From positions 3,082,700 through 3,146,699 of the forward strand of contig FN649739.1 in NCBI GenBank assembly GCA_000310025.1: a stretch of DNA of 64,000 bases. Direction: 5' to 3'. Below the pieces are notes generated by a model, which was not told where the DNA came from, did no database searches, and saw nothing but the letters and a program-made list of their open reading frames with translations. This document shows positions 34,583 to 45,897 of this stretch, one piece after another. This DNA is from Ectocarpus siliculosus (lineage: Eukaryota > Sar > Phaeophyceae > Ectocarpales > Ectocarpaceae). A program made the translations under genes and the position numbers. The stretch's first letter is position 1. Every line of letters begins with the position of its first letter.

Positions 34583-35241
34583 GGTTTCTCGTATATTTTG
34601 CTATTCACTGACCGTTTCAGTCGGAGAGCCAATATGTACGCAGTGACTGACGCCGAGTTCACAGCTGAAGGTACAGCTGACGACCTTGTCAATAAATACA
34701 TGCCTGTTTGGGGATGCCCCCTCAGCATTCTTTCTGACAATGGATTGCAGTTTTGCTCCAAACTGTCGGTTGCCATCCTAAAATTGCTGCGCGTCCGGAA
34801 AGTTACGACGAGCGCGACCACCCTAGCGGCAACGGAGGAGTTGAGCGCGTGAACCACACCATGGCCCAGATGCTGGCTATGGTTGTGAACGAACGACAAG
34901 ATGATTGGGACATTCATCTCCCTCATGTCGAATTCGCGTACAACAACTCCGTTAGCGCTGCCACAGGATTGGCGCCCAATGAGGTGCATATGGCGCGCCT
35001 TCCCAGGTTTCCACTGACCGTTTTTGACAACATTTACGCTCGTGGTCACCAGTCGCTTGCCCGCGATCAGCTCGAGTATTGCAACCTTGCCGCCGATCGG
35101 CAACGGCGCTCCTACGAGCTAGTGCGTGAACAACACGCACTCACAGTTTCCCGTATGGAAAGACGGAACTCGAAACTGTCTGATGCCTTACACAAACTAC
35201 CCGTTTACGCTACCGGTGGTTGGGTGTGGGTCTAAACCCAT
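34583..35241 (+). pseudogene. Integrase catalytic core, second half
   Basis: 34,583-34,790 carries the second catalytic Asp in SILSDNGLQF. After a shift near 34,760-34,800 the frame beginning at 34,753 carries GNGGVERVNHTMAQM with the catalytic Glu and the AYNNSVSAATGLAPNE motif. This frame has a TAA at 35,233-35,235 and then continues in phase. Confidence 0.85.
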
Positions 35242-36177
35242 GTGGCTACTATCCGCCAAGGTGCCAAACTCACTTCCAAGGCCCGCGCAGACGCTGACTC
35301 CCAGGTACTCAAGAAGAAGCTGTCCTTGAATTGGACAGGTCCTTTTAAAATCCTAGCAGTCGGTCCTTGTAACAAGGCTCCCGATGGCAGCCCGGTGGCT
35401 GACAAGCTCCTGTTCTTGGATCTTCCCTCCGATATGCCCGGAGTGGATGCAAGCACCGAGTTTCTGTCGCTTGTTGCAAACCGTGTGCGAACCCACACGA
35501 TAGTGACGACATGCCCCGGTTCTTGCCTGCAGGCCTCACGCAGTATGTTTCCAACAACTACACGACGAAGTCTCCGCCGTACCATGTTACCGCGGACGAT
35601 GTTTCGGCGCCTGTCCGTAGGCTCGAGGTTGAGAAAATCACGGGACACCAGTCGGTTCGGGGACGTGGCGGCGTCATCGCAGTCATGTACGAAACCCACT
35701 GGACTCATGCGCCCATCGTGGGAACGAGAAATGGGCCTCCAACACTCCCGAAAACAGATTCTTCTGTATTGGGCTGGTACACCCAACCAACACCGGCAGA
35801 CTAACCGTCTGTATCGTCGCATGCGCATTGGCGCAGCGGAATGTGAACTGTCTCGCATCAAAGGCGAGCGGTCCTCGTCGCCTGGGTACGAATATGTTCC
35901 CCGCCATGTTTGGGCCCGCCGTTTTCGCAACACCGTGCTGCCTGTTGGCGCACACGTCTGGTACAAGGCTCAAGACGCTCTATGGTGGCTAGGGAAAATC
36001 TCCGGACACACTCCAACTACAAACGTCTTCTTCGTTCGCTTCCTGGATGACTCTGGACCTGTCAAGATCACCCTCTCCCCTTCGCGCTACACAACAGCTT
36101 TGGGAGCTGTTTGTGGTTCTTGGTGCCTTCAGCTGCACCGAAGCAGTCCCTTCATGCGAGGTATCTTGCGAATGTAG
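35242..36177 (+). pseudogene. Integrase C-terminus, chromodomain and Tudor-like tail
   Basis: GPF-like segment LNWTGPFKILAVGP begins the tail. From about 35,515 to 35,700 homology moves to another frame and reads as a chromodomain (VEKITGHQSVRGRG, then PSWEREMGLQ back in the first frame). The last part, VGAHVWYKAQDALWWLGKIS followed by a VRFLDDSGPVKI strand, resembles a Tudor or related barrel. Chromodomains steer integration to modified histone tails in chromoviruses. The Tudor assignment is tentative. Confidence 0.65.
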
Positions 36178-37421
36178 ACGAATCGCGTGGTACGGCTATA
36201 GATGCCTGATGGGACTGTTGTCCTTGCTTTATGTGTATGTATATGTATGTGTATATGTTTGTGTGTTACATGTTTGTGTTTATATACGTTTGTCTGTATG
36301 TTTCTAGCTCGCCCTCTCGATCTATTTTCGAGACTGGCTATTGCTTCTGTATGTTTCTAGCTCGCCCTCTCGATCTATTTTTGAGACTGGCTATTGCTTC
36401 TGTATGTTTCTAGCTCGCCCTCTCGTATATTTTGAGACTGGCTAATGCTCCTTTATGCTTTCCGCTCGCCCTCTCAATCTATTTGAGACTGGCTCTTGCT
36501 TTTGTGTTGCGTACTCTCTTGCCCCGTTTGTCACTTCTCGATCGGTTGTCGAAAGTTTTCGCTCCCCTTTTCCTATTTTTCAATGCGACCTAGGTTCGTC
36601 ATTAGTTGCGGTGACACCCAATTTTGGTGCATCGTTTAACTCCCCCCCCTATGGTTTGCTTTGCATATTTTGTGGTCCAACGTTCCGCCAGTGCTTCTAT
36701 TGCATGCCACGGCCAACGCGTTCCATCTTGCTACTTTCTTTAGCATTTTTCTTCATAGAATTGTCCTTGACGTACAAGTAGGATTGTTTTCCTCGCCCCA
36801 CCCCGATCACAACCACTTTGCGTGACATGCGAACGTTGTTTTTGACGTTGGTTCCTGTCCTTTTCGTTGGCCGTTGTTTACGTTCCCCGGAAACCCCCTC
36901 TTTCCCTGCTTTTCTCGATTTTGGTCGACCCCTAACGGTTTTCCATGTCGTTTGATCCTTTGTAGGCTCGGATTTCGTTTCTTATTCTTTATGTGTACAT
37001 TTCAGCACTAGATCGCATCGTAGCCCCCCTTCCCGTAAGGTTCTGGCTTACTTGATTGCGTATTCGATCGGTTCATTCGTGCGAGATCGTTTGTGATTTT
37101 CTCTTCACGATTTCGTTACTTCGTGTTATGGTCTTTTCGGTTCGGATGTTTTGGTTATTTTTCGCACCCATGTGCCTTTTTCCGATTTTTTCCGACGAGT
37201 TTGCCGCCCCCGGCTTCTTTTTTTTTTTTTTTTTAGTATGACACACTTTGTTTTCTTCTTTCTTAGTTCCGCTTCTTCACTTCGGTTTGGTTAACGGAGA
37301 GGTGCGGGTGAGGGTTTTGAGTTGTCGTATCTTCGATCCATTCCGCAATCCTCTTGATTGACTAGAGTCCCTCCGAGGGTTGCTTCTGTATCTGCATCTA
37401 CGTCCACTCAGGGTGGGCTAT
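36178..37421 (+). other. 3' untranslated region of gypsy element
   Basis: No pol homology. It holds a GT-rich microsatellite (36,225-36,290), a 53 bp tandem repeat (36,295-36,500, about four copies, anchor TTTCTAGCTCGCCCTCTCG) and T-rich sequence. A purine-containing stretch CAGGGTGGGCTA precedes the 3' LTR and may be the polypurine tract. Confidence 0.7.
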
Positions 37422-37733
37422 TGTTATGGTATTTGGAGGTAGACATGTGATCGTGGTTGATCATGGTTATTTGGCACCGTCGGATGCTAAGACGTGACGT
37501 CATGCTAGATCAGGGCTTTATGCCGAGACATGTGCCCTTCTGTTCAGTGTGTGCGTACAGACGATCTATGATCGTGTGTGCGCGGGATATTGTGAGTTGG
37601 CTTGGAAAGCGTTAATCAAGAGAATGAGAACAACGGAAAGCAACAACAACCTGCTACTGTGGTCGGACAAAGAGTTCCACACAGCTCAAAGAAAGGTGAT
37701 TGATTCTGAAGGAAGGGGTCAAATACCATTACA
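37422..37733 (+). repeat. 3' LTR
   Basis: 312 bp, starting TGTTATGG and ending CCATTACA, followed by the GTAG target duplication. It differs from the 5' LTR by several substitutions and small indels around 37,490-37,510 and 37,690. Confidence 0.9.
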
Positions 37734-37737
37734 GTAG

Positions 37738-38030
37738 TCTATACAGAAACAGTTCGTCTGCGAATCACACATCGATCACATGATCACAAGGACCACAACG
37801 CGAAAACTCACACATCGATCATCGCACGATGGCATGGCGTGGGATCTGATTGAACAAAAAATGTTATTGCTTGTCCCTCGTGGAGTCTCGAAGGGCCAAT
37901 TCTATACTTTAGCTCATATGGTATCAAAAAGAAGAGTAGGCGCCTGCAAACAAGAACTTGGCAGCCAAATAATTAATCTACATAACAACTTGAGCACAAT
38001 TCGTGAGCTCCCTACACTATTATAATGTAG
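37738..38030. repeat. Mosaic repeat unit, copy II continued
   Basis: Continues the unit interrupted by the gypsy element: 37,738-37,862 matches 8,715-8,838 and 37,862-37,965 matches 20,850-20,960. Confidence 0.75.
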
Positions 38031-39825
38031 AACCTTCTTTTATGTAGTTGCCATTCGTCGAATGACCACGAAAAATCTAGGAACCCCAGCCTTCGCCAAA
38101 ATTGGAGGCGGGCGCTAACTGTATTCGCACTCATGAGGAACCGATCTACTCAAGGGGGATTTCATTTTGGTGGCGTATGAATACGATAATCCATGGGAAC
38201 ATAGTGCTTGAACGAAGGCGAGCGTTCCGAACGAACCGCAGTATGTACCTTTGTGGCCTTACCATGTGACCTCATGTCGGGTGTGCTCGAATGATCTGAT
38301 CACATATGGGAGCTTCGTAAATATATTTTCATTGGCTACGCAGCTTGCCTCGACCACAAGGAAGCGTGTGCCTGCTAACCCTTTAGGAGATTCTCGTGGC
38401 GGCGTATATTGCCGACGACCGACGGTATTGCCATGAAAGCGACAGGCACGGATGGACACGATCGCCTTGCGACTGATGATGTAGAGAGCACAGACAAGGT
38501 GAAGATTTCATTGCACAAAAATAAATCAATCCCTGAGTACACGTCATGCGTACTTTGATTCTTGTTGCATCCTTCAGCGAGCGGTCGTTCGCTGTAACAG
38601 GACGACCATGTACCGACGACAGCACACCCAGGTGATAGGAACGGTTCACGTAGGGTCTTACAGCCGGTGTGGTGTCTTGTGTCACCGGTGCGATAAAGTG
38701 CACGCGCTGACGGAGCCCGCAATCAAGGTGTGTGATAAAACGGGGGACATCAATTCTTGCCAACACTCCCACATTCATTCTTTCTTTAGAAGGGAGGTAC
38801 CATTGCCAATCAATTGCTGTTCCCACAAACCACCTTGAAAAAACCGTGAACAAAGCAAGGGGTGTGCTGTGTCGATTTCCACCACGTTGTTGCCACCACA
38901 TTCCTCTTACGGGTGTGTGAGGCCTCCACCGATCGTGAGCGTTGGTTCTCGTGTTTCATCCTAGATCGGACGGTCTCTCTTTCTGGGCCCTTCGTGAAGC
39001 ACGCCCACCGGCTCAGTTGTGTGCGAGCTGCTTCTCAAAGAACCCCGTCTTATGGATTCTGAACCAACGCACGCAGGGAGGGGATGAATTCACTTGTTTC
39101 CTGGCCATGCATGCGTGTAAATCGTTTGGACATTTGCACTACACACCACAATCGGCGAAAAACAGTCCACCCCACGAGAAACCTTCTTTGAAGGACTACG
39201 GACGGCGCATTGTGCCTCCTCCAACTGCTGCTTATAGGTTTCGGTGCGGAACGTGTGAGACTCGAAAGAGCACTTGTAAGAGCTCACCAGCAAAAACCTT
39301 ATCGAAATCGTCTCAACAGCATTTTACACCAATTCGATATGTAGAATTTTCACTCGTCTTCTGAAGCCCTACATCACAGCGTGCACGACTACAGGGTCCA
39401 CCTACCACTTTCGGGTCTCTCTCCGGCATGCACGGGGTTTTCGTGTCGAGATCTAGTCCCCTCCCTATGGCAAGGTGCCGCCGTTGGACATGGCGCAGAG
39501 AAGTTATTAGACGGCTCCTCTCAACTGCTAGATTTGCTTGGAAGTCTTGTTGTTGGATCTTCCCCTTCATTGCACCACCACATCAGTTGCCCTTGGAACT
39601 CTTACCTTACCGCGCCGTTGCTTCCAGGCCTGAGCTCCCGCGGCCCTCCCTTACCCCCTTCTCCACAGATTCCTCCTATAATGTCATCCTCCGCAAAACC
39701 TCTCGCGCGAGGCGGCGTTTTATCGGTTCCACCTGAAACACAGGATGCGGGGAAAACAGTGAATGTTGGCAAGAATCGCGGGCCTCCGGCTTTGATGGGA
39801 GACCTTCGCAGGCCGTTCGTGGCCT
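38031..39825. other. No gene recognised
   Basis: Short open frames on both strands with no family signature and no convincing splice pairs. It separates the repeat-rich left part from the 3' end of the host gene. Confidence 0.45.
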
Positions 39826-42800
39826 TCAGTACTTGACATCACAAAGGTATCGCGCTAGTGGGGCGTACGGGACAGGCTTCGGGTTTCGGGGAAGACTACT
39901 TCCGTATGAAGCGGGCCCAAGTTGGAGTCGCGCGCCCACAGGAACAAAGACGGAACGGTAGAAACGCTCACTGAAGGTTAAAAACGGCAACGGCTGGGTG
40001 TTGAGCCATGGTGGGAAGCCAAATCCAAGTTTTATTGTCGTTTCACCAATACAGAAGGCATCACCTAAGGACCTCATATGTTCCCGAGGCTCGTTTCTCA
40101 GTGTTACTTCCACCGAGTTAATTTCGATGGCGTCGCCGTTTGTAGTTGGCGGGCGAGGATGCAGGCCGTCGCTGCATGTTGTTGGAACAACGACGGCAGC
40201 CCCATTGAGCGTCCAATTTCGGTTGAAAATACCGATACTGTTCTGTTTACCTTCCTATAATTCGTGGATCAACACAGATTTGGGTATGTTCGGGCCTACA
40301 GTGCGGGACCATGGCGTTTTATACGCGCCTTGGATGGGTTCGTGACACTCCAAAGCGTTTCATGACCGATTTAGCTCATCTTCACCGGGGTCGTACACAC
40401 CTGGGATTCGCCCTATCCCTTGGAGAACCACCAGGTCCATAGAGAATGCGGTATTGACGAAACACGAGCCCCCGCCACCACCTCCGACAATCCCCGGGGA
40501 CGTCCCTCCACCTCCCCCTCCGAACCACCTGGCAAGTTGGCATGCCGGGAACACAATACGGGTCTTGGAGAGTTCCGGTGCATTCAAGAACAACTGAAGT
40601 TCACTCGAAAATACGGTCATTCAGATGTGTGAAGCGCAGCCTCGTTCGTTGTGCAAAGCGAGAGAGATCTGCGTGAAGCGTGCTCTTTCGACTACATTTG
40701 CATTCATGAAAACCTATGCAGGAATCGTGTTTATTCCATGAACCACTCTTCATGAGCAGAGTCTCGCCGCTGCAGGGGCTAGGGGAAGCCGTTACGATAC
40801 GTTCGCAAGTGCACCGCGTACCCTTCGCCAGGTTGATCGGCATTTATCGGAGTGCCAACATGCACCACACAGCTCTTTCTATGCCCTCATATAGTTGTAC
40901 TATAGGAGCTACGCCTGGCGATAAAAATAATCGTAGGACCGGAAGAGACTGCAGGCTGTGGCAATAGATGGGACGTAATATGAAGATAATGGAGCCGATA
41001 ACATACATACCCGGAGCCGCCCCCGCCACCGTATTGCCCCCCGTTGCCGCCGGCCCAAGCTTGGCCGTGCTCTGGCGGGAAGGTACACCCGTTGATATCC
41101 CCGCTGTCTCCCGCTTCCCCACCGCAGGTAGCTGTTCCCATTCGGCCGTTCCTCATGTCCATCTGCGGCGATGGACGGGGATAAAGAAGAAGAAGCGGGC
41201 GAAAGAGGGAGGCGGAAAATCAACGATGATGGTGGATAAGAGACCCAGTGTACCTTTTTCGTGTGTTAACCGGGAAGGTGACGTGGGGCGCCGGCGCTCC
41301 AGTACATACAAGTATCCGTCACGCTCAAAACAACTCATGACAAACCCAAAGCGAGGGCAGACGACCCACCTTTGTTCCGGGGATCTCTCCGTTTAGTCCC
41401 CCCCCGGGGACGCCCTCTCTCGATCCCCCCCCTCCTCCGGCTCCCGCAACAACCAGGGGTTCTGTCCGCCCTCCCCCGTACGAGCTTATCTGTGTCGAGG
41501 TACGGGGCCGATGTGATCAACATGAGTGGCGCAACACACAAACGCGTATACACGTGGCACATGCACATGCGCACAATTTATTCTGTGCTCCTTTGTCTCA
41601 CGTCAGCACAGGAATCAAACTGGAACTGCTGTGTTGGACACTGCCTTTCACTGAACGTCTCTTCATGTGCAAGGGTCGCAAGCGTTCCTCTCTTGACGAA
41701 CAGTATTCCCTAACAAATATTCTTTTGAAAATTTTCTCCACGTGTTTCAAGCGCAATCCTTATGGCCAACCACACATGCCTTTTTCGCAACCATGGAACA
41801 CCCGCCTCCGCCGCCCGCTGCCCAGTGCGGGTTCCCACCGTGACCGGATCCGCCCCCCGGCCAACCGCCTTCGGCCACACTGAGACCCGGGATATCAAAT
41901 CAAACAGCGACGAGCGGCAGGAATGGACAGCGTTTCAGCGGACTACCGCAACATGCAACCCTCGCAATTTGGATGGGGTAGCTATCCTCGACATAGACGT
42001 GCTGGCTGGTGAGTCGCCCTGCCTCTGAAAAGGCGCGCTACGGAAGTTACTGTTCTCTGAAAAAAGGCAGGGGGTCCGTTGTTTTGCGAACAGGGTGCGC
42101 TGGCACGTCGACTCAGTTAGTTGCCTCTTTTTCAGATTGGAAGCGAGCGAAGTCACACCGTACGGGGTGAAGTGTGCACCAAACGGTTTGTGCCGAAGGG
42201 GGTGCGGGGTGACGGACTCGTCGAAAGTCCTGGGAATGTATGGCACACGGCTCGTTGTCACAACGCGCGCATGACTACCCACCAGTTACGTGTGACAACA
42301 ACATGAAGAGGAAATGCTACCCGTAGCAAGAACGGTTCTGTGTAGCACATGCATCGAAAATCTCACGCGCGCCCTCACCCGTGCTGATCGACCATGTCAA
42401 AGACGGCCTTCCCAAAGTCATCGAACCCCCCGGGCACCTCTATCTCGCTCCCGTATTCCCCCGCCGCCCCCCCGCCTCCGACGGTGACCTGTGAAGAAAG
42501 CAGGCGGTTTCACTCAAAACTTGTTCCGATGGTAGCTAGTTACGAGTTACCGTATAGGTGATGATGGCCGAGACGTTTTTTGCACGTTTGGAATTAGCAT
42601 GTGGTAGACCGAATTTCTTCTCGTGTGCTTCCCTGTGCGTCTTGGGCGAGAGCTGCAAATATGTGCTGAGGGTGGCGTAAAGGGGCAAGCTGTCACCAAT
42701 TATGGAGGTGTCCACCAAAGGTTGGCCTGATCTCGAGAAGAACAGTGCCAGCCCCCCGGCTCGCTCAACACCAACGTTGCTTCTGAAGTCCGGGAAAGCA

Positions 42801-43042
42801 CTGGGATCGTGGTTCCAGCCAACATCAGGACAAGAATTTCGTGTCCTGTATCGGGAGGAGAGGGTACTATCATATCTAGCGTTTTATCGGCGTACCTCGA
42901 GCTCGTCATCTGGGGTGGCGTACAGCAGGGCCTCCGCGAAAGCTCCACCCCCGCCATCCCCGGACTGCCCCCCCTTGAAGTGCCCGGCGCCCCCGCCGGC
43001 GCCCCAGGCCTGGACCTTCAGGCTCCGGCACCCGTGGGGCAC
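39826..43042 (-). CDS. Glycine-rich ALK-like domain and C-terminus (seven exons)
   Basis: Predicted exons in coding order: 43,042-42,896; 42,488-42,379; 41,879-about 41,774; 41,489-41,370; 41,162-41,011; 40,528-40,401; 40,250-39,826 (stop). Splice phases agree across all junctions. The protein reads VPHGCRSLKVQAWGAGGGAG, VTVGGGGAAGEYGSEIEVPG, GGWPGGGSGHGG, EPLVVAGAGGGGGSREG, AWAGGNGGQYGGGGGSG, then WFGGGGGGTSPGIVGGGGGG, the pattern of the glycine-rich domain found extracellularly in ALK/LTK receptors and in many algal and protist proteins. The last exon (FNRNWTLNGAAVVVP) may be a lectin-like tail; this is a guess. A further open piece at 42,540-42,832 does not fit the phase and may be intronic. 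Confidence 0.7.
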
Positions 43043-43327
43043 CTGCACGAGTGTTACAACACAATTGAGCCTTGTGGAATGCTAGGTTTCGTGGGGTGGT
43101 TTTGTGTTTTAGTGGCGGCAGGGTGAGGGATTGTGTAAGAACTCTATAGGCAGCTTGGATGGGAGACGTGGTCGATGCCAGTCCTCTACCCCAAACTCTG
43201 GCGAACAAGTTGTGCAATGGAACGCCTATCCCGACAGAAGTCCCAAAAGAAAACGACGCCGGACTACTGATATCCTCCGCAATGTTGCACCCCGCACATA
43301 GCCTGTTTGGAAAAACTCTCGCCGCAC

Positions 43328-43567
43328 CTTGAAGGTGTACTTCCCGGGGACAGTGTAGAGAAACACGCCGGTCCTGACAACGTGCTCTTCGCTGTGACTT
43401 CTCCGGTCTTTGGCCATCACCATCTCCTCGCAGCCCGCCCACACGCAGTGCAGCAAGCGGTGCGGGCATAGCTCGTGTTCGTGGTCGATGCGCTCCTCCT
43501 CGGACTGCACGCGTACATGGAATGTCCGCAGCCAGTCACTCACAAACGTTGGAACACATGCACCTCA
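43328..43567 (-). CDS. TRAF-type zinc finger exon
   Basis: Contains ELCPHRLLHCVWAGCEEMV followed by a His pair (RRSHSEEH), the spacing of TRAF-type zinc fingers. The exon ends FLYTVPGKYTFK at a GTGCGG donor in phase 0, which joins the first glycine-rich exon in frame. The acceptor is uncertain (candidates at 43,567 and 43,538), and neither fits the phase of the upstream exon at 44,187, so a small exon may be missing between them. Confidence 0.65.
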
Positions 43568-44186
43568 ATGGCTATTGTTTTTTCGATTCGGTGCCTCGTA
43601 AAGGAGCTAGCCCGCTTGTGGGCAATCGATTAGTAGTAGGGAGTCGTGGCCACCAAGAGACCATGCGGAAATTCGAGGTTTTCACGGAACTCATTCCAAC
43701 AGCCGGCGCAAAATGTTTCTCTGTCAGTGAGTCGTTGACTGCTGTAGTGTTGACGCGGGAGGGACCCGAAACAGCGGCACCGTGAGCCAGATAGAGAACT
43801 TTGCTCCGTTGGCCGGAGCGCAGTTGTGTACCGGTTTCCAGTGTATTTCCGAAGACCGGTACAATACCGAAGGCGCCGCGAGTGCCGAGGTCGAGAGGTG
43901 GCGTGTTTCTGCACAACAACCTCTGTCTTTGTCTGTCTCTTCTGTTTCTCCCTTTCTCTCTGTCTCTCTGTCTCCCTCTTCATATAGTCTCTCCGTCTGT
44001 CTCCCTCAGCCCTGTAGTGGTTGGGATCACGAAGCCCTTAGACAGTTTTGGTTCCATTTCCCCCTGCCTCTTGCTCGTGGAAATTCCAACGCAATCCTCC
44101 TTCGTGCTTGGCATCGGTCTGCTACTTGATCCGCGATGCAGGCATGGAGAAACGTTTACAGGTGTCCATGTCTGTGTCATCTTTAC

Positions 44187-45897
44187 CTGGAGCATCCTAT
44201 GAAGCCCTCCATGGAATTTCTCCCCGCAGCCAAGGCGACACTTGACGGGAGGGAAGGGCCTCTTGACGCACGAGACCTTCATGTGCTTCATGAGGTCCTC
44301 AAAGGGAAGCCACTCGCCGCACCTGATGCCACCCACAATCACAGAACCGTGAACAGGAGTCACAAAGCAGGCATTCCAACGGAGAGTGCACCGAACGACT
44401 TCAGACACAGCGCGAGGTCGAACAAACTGCTAGCAGTAGAGAGACCACCATATCTCTTCTTGTTGAGGGTTTTGAAAAGCAGCGCTAGAATCCAAACAAA
44501 GATGGGGTTAGCGACTACGATGCCTTACACGGCTGCTAATGTGGCAGACCCGTACTTTCCCAGGGGAAATGTGCTTTGATCAATATGGGCGACCCAAGTT
44601 TTCACCAAACTTGGGAATATACCTCTGGTGCCCAGTCATTTTTCACCCCTCGAAACCCCTAATTTTTATCAACATTTTCTTTGCCGACGTCGTTTGAATA
44701 AATGCGTTCCCGAAAAATCATTCGCATCTCGTCACAGGAAGCTCAAATCAACACCTCTTCGAAGCTACTGGTACCAAATACCATGGTACCGTTCAGGCAT
44801 CTCGGCTCGCCTTAGTACAACCCATGTTCGTTTTGAAGTCCGTGACAACAAGGGCCGATTTTGTGGTACTACGGTTTCAATATTCACCTTTGTCCACACG
44901 GTACTGGCCGTCTCGGACACTCTGATTCCTCGTGGTGCTGCTGGCAGGTCACAGCAGGGTTCACCAAACTTGGGCTGAGCCATTCTTCCTCCCTCATCCT
45001 GTCAATACGTCGCGATATATACGAAGATACGAAAACAAAACTCCGTACGATTTCTTTGTGATCAAGTATCGCGCTCGGTATGTATGAGATGCACGCTCCC
45101 TTCGCAAACCATAACTACGAGTAGTTGACGAACAACCTTTCGAGAGACGGTGGGTGCTCAACAACATCACCACGGAACACGCCGGGTTCACCTCCTGTTT
45201 GCACTCCCCAGCAATATCCGACCAGCGACATTGATTCAAACCCGAAATACAACCGTTGTTTCCCCAGCCTAAGAACCAAACCAACCCATCCTCTCGCTGG
45301 ATTCGTTCCGTGTAAGATGTGTTATAGTTCTCGTATTCACCTTAGGCCGCAGCCCAACTCGCACGGCAGTATTCTTTTGCAGCACTGCTCCGTTTCATGA
45401 AAAAACTTCTCCTGGCCCAGACGGACCTGCGCGAGCGAAACGTTCGTTGCCGTAGCAGGCATTTTGCTTTGTAAAGTCCGTCGGTAGTGATCGCCACGCT
45501 GGTTTCACTTATGCCGACCATGATATCTATTGTGCGAACTACGACGATTGGTGTGACCTGTTGATGCACATTTAAAAAGGTGCTTGCTAGGCAGCGGACC
45601 TCAATCGAACATCAATAGATGCGGTGCACGAGTACTCGCGCAGACTACGTGACACCGCTCGACAGTGCAGCTCTCCGCTTTACATTGCCGTCCATGTTTC
45701 CGCGGCAGTTTTAGGGTGCGCATGTTTTTCAGCTTGGTGACGTTGGGCTACATGATAAACAGCGCAGATAGATATTGATGAGAGGCGCCCGACATATTAC
45801 CCATGCTCTGCAGCCCCATTCGCACGCGACGAATCCGTCTGCCTGTCGAACCATGGCCATGTGCACCATGCGGATCAGTCGTCTCCGGTTCATGGTT
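44187..45897 (-). CDS. TRAF-type zinc fingers (three exons)
   Basis: Exons 45,897-45,801, 45,426-45,341 and 44,322-44,187 have matching phases and canonical GT-AG ends. Together they read FVACEWGCRAW, VRLGQEKFFHETEQCCKRIL with PCELGCGLR, CGEWLPFEDLMKHMKVSCVK and VKCRLGCGEKF: repeated C-x3-C or C-x4-C plus His patterns of TRAF-type fingers. Such fingers commonly mediate protein-protein contacts in signalling adaptors. They precede the finger at 43,328 and the glycine-rich domain. Confidence 0.7.

Larger units (their letters stand above)
23270..37737 (+). mobile_element. Ty3/gypsy LTR retrotransposon, 14.5 kb, chromovirus-like, decayed
   Basis: LTRs at 23,274-23,578 and 37,422-37,733 are bounded by the target duplication GTAG (23,270-23,273 and 37,734-37,737). 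The internal order of gag, protease, RT, RNase H, integrase and chromodomain places it in Ty3/gypsy. Unusual cargo: a NADAR domain upstream of the protease and a Tudor-like segment after the chromodomain. The coding region carries several stops and frameshifts, and the LTRs differ by substitutions and small indels, so this is an old copy. Confidence 0.9.

Noticed and set aside
42540-42832. Open piece VERAGGLALFFSRSGQPLVD, similar to part of the glycine-rich domain
   Set aside because: Its frame does not fit the phase of the flanking exons, which join each other directly; perhaps an intronic remnant or alternative exon.
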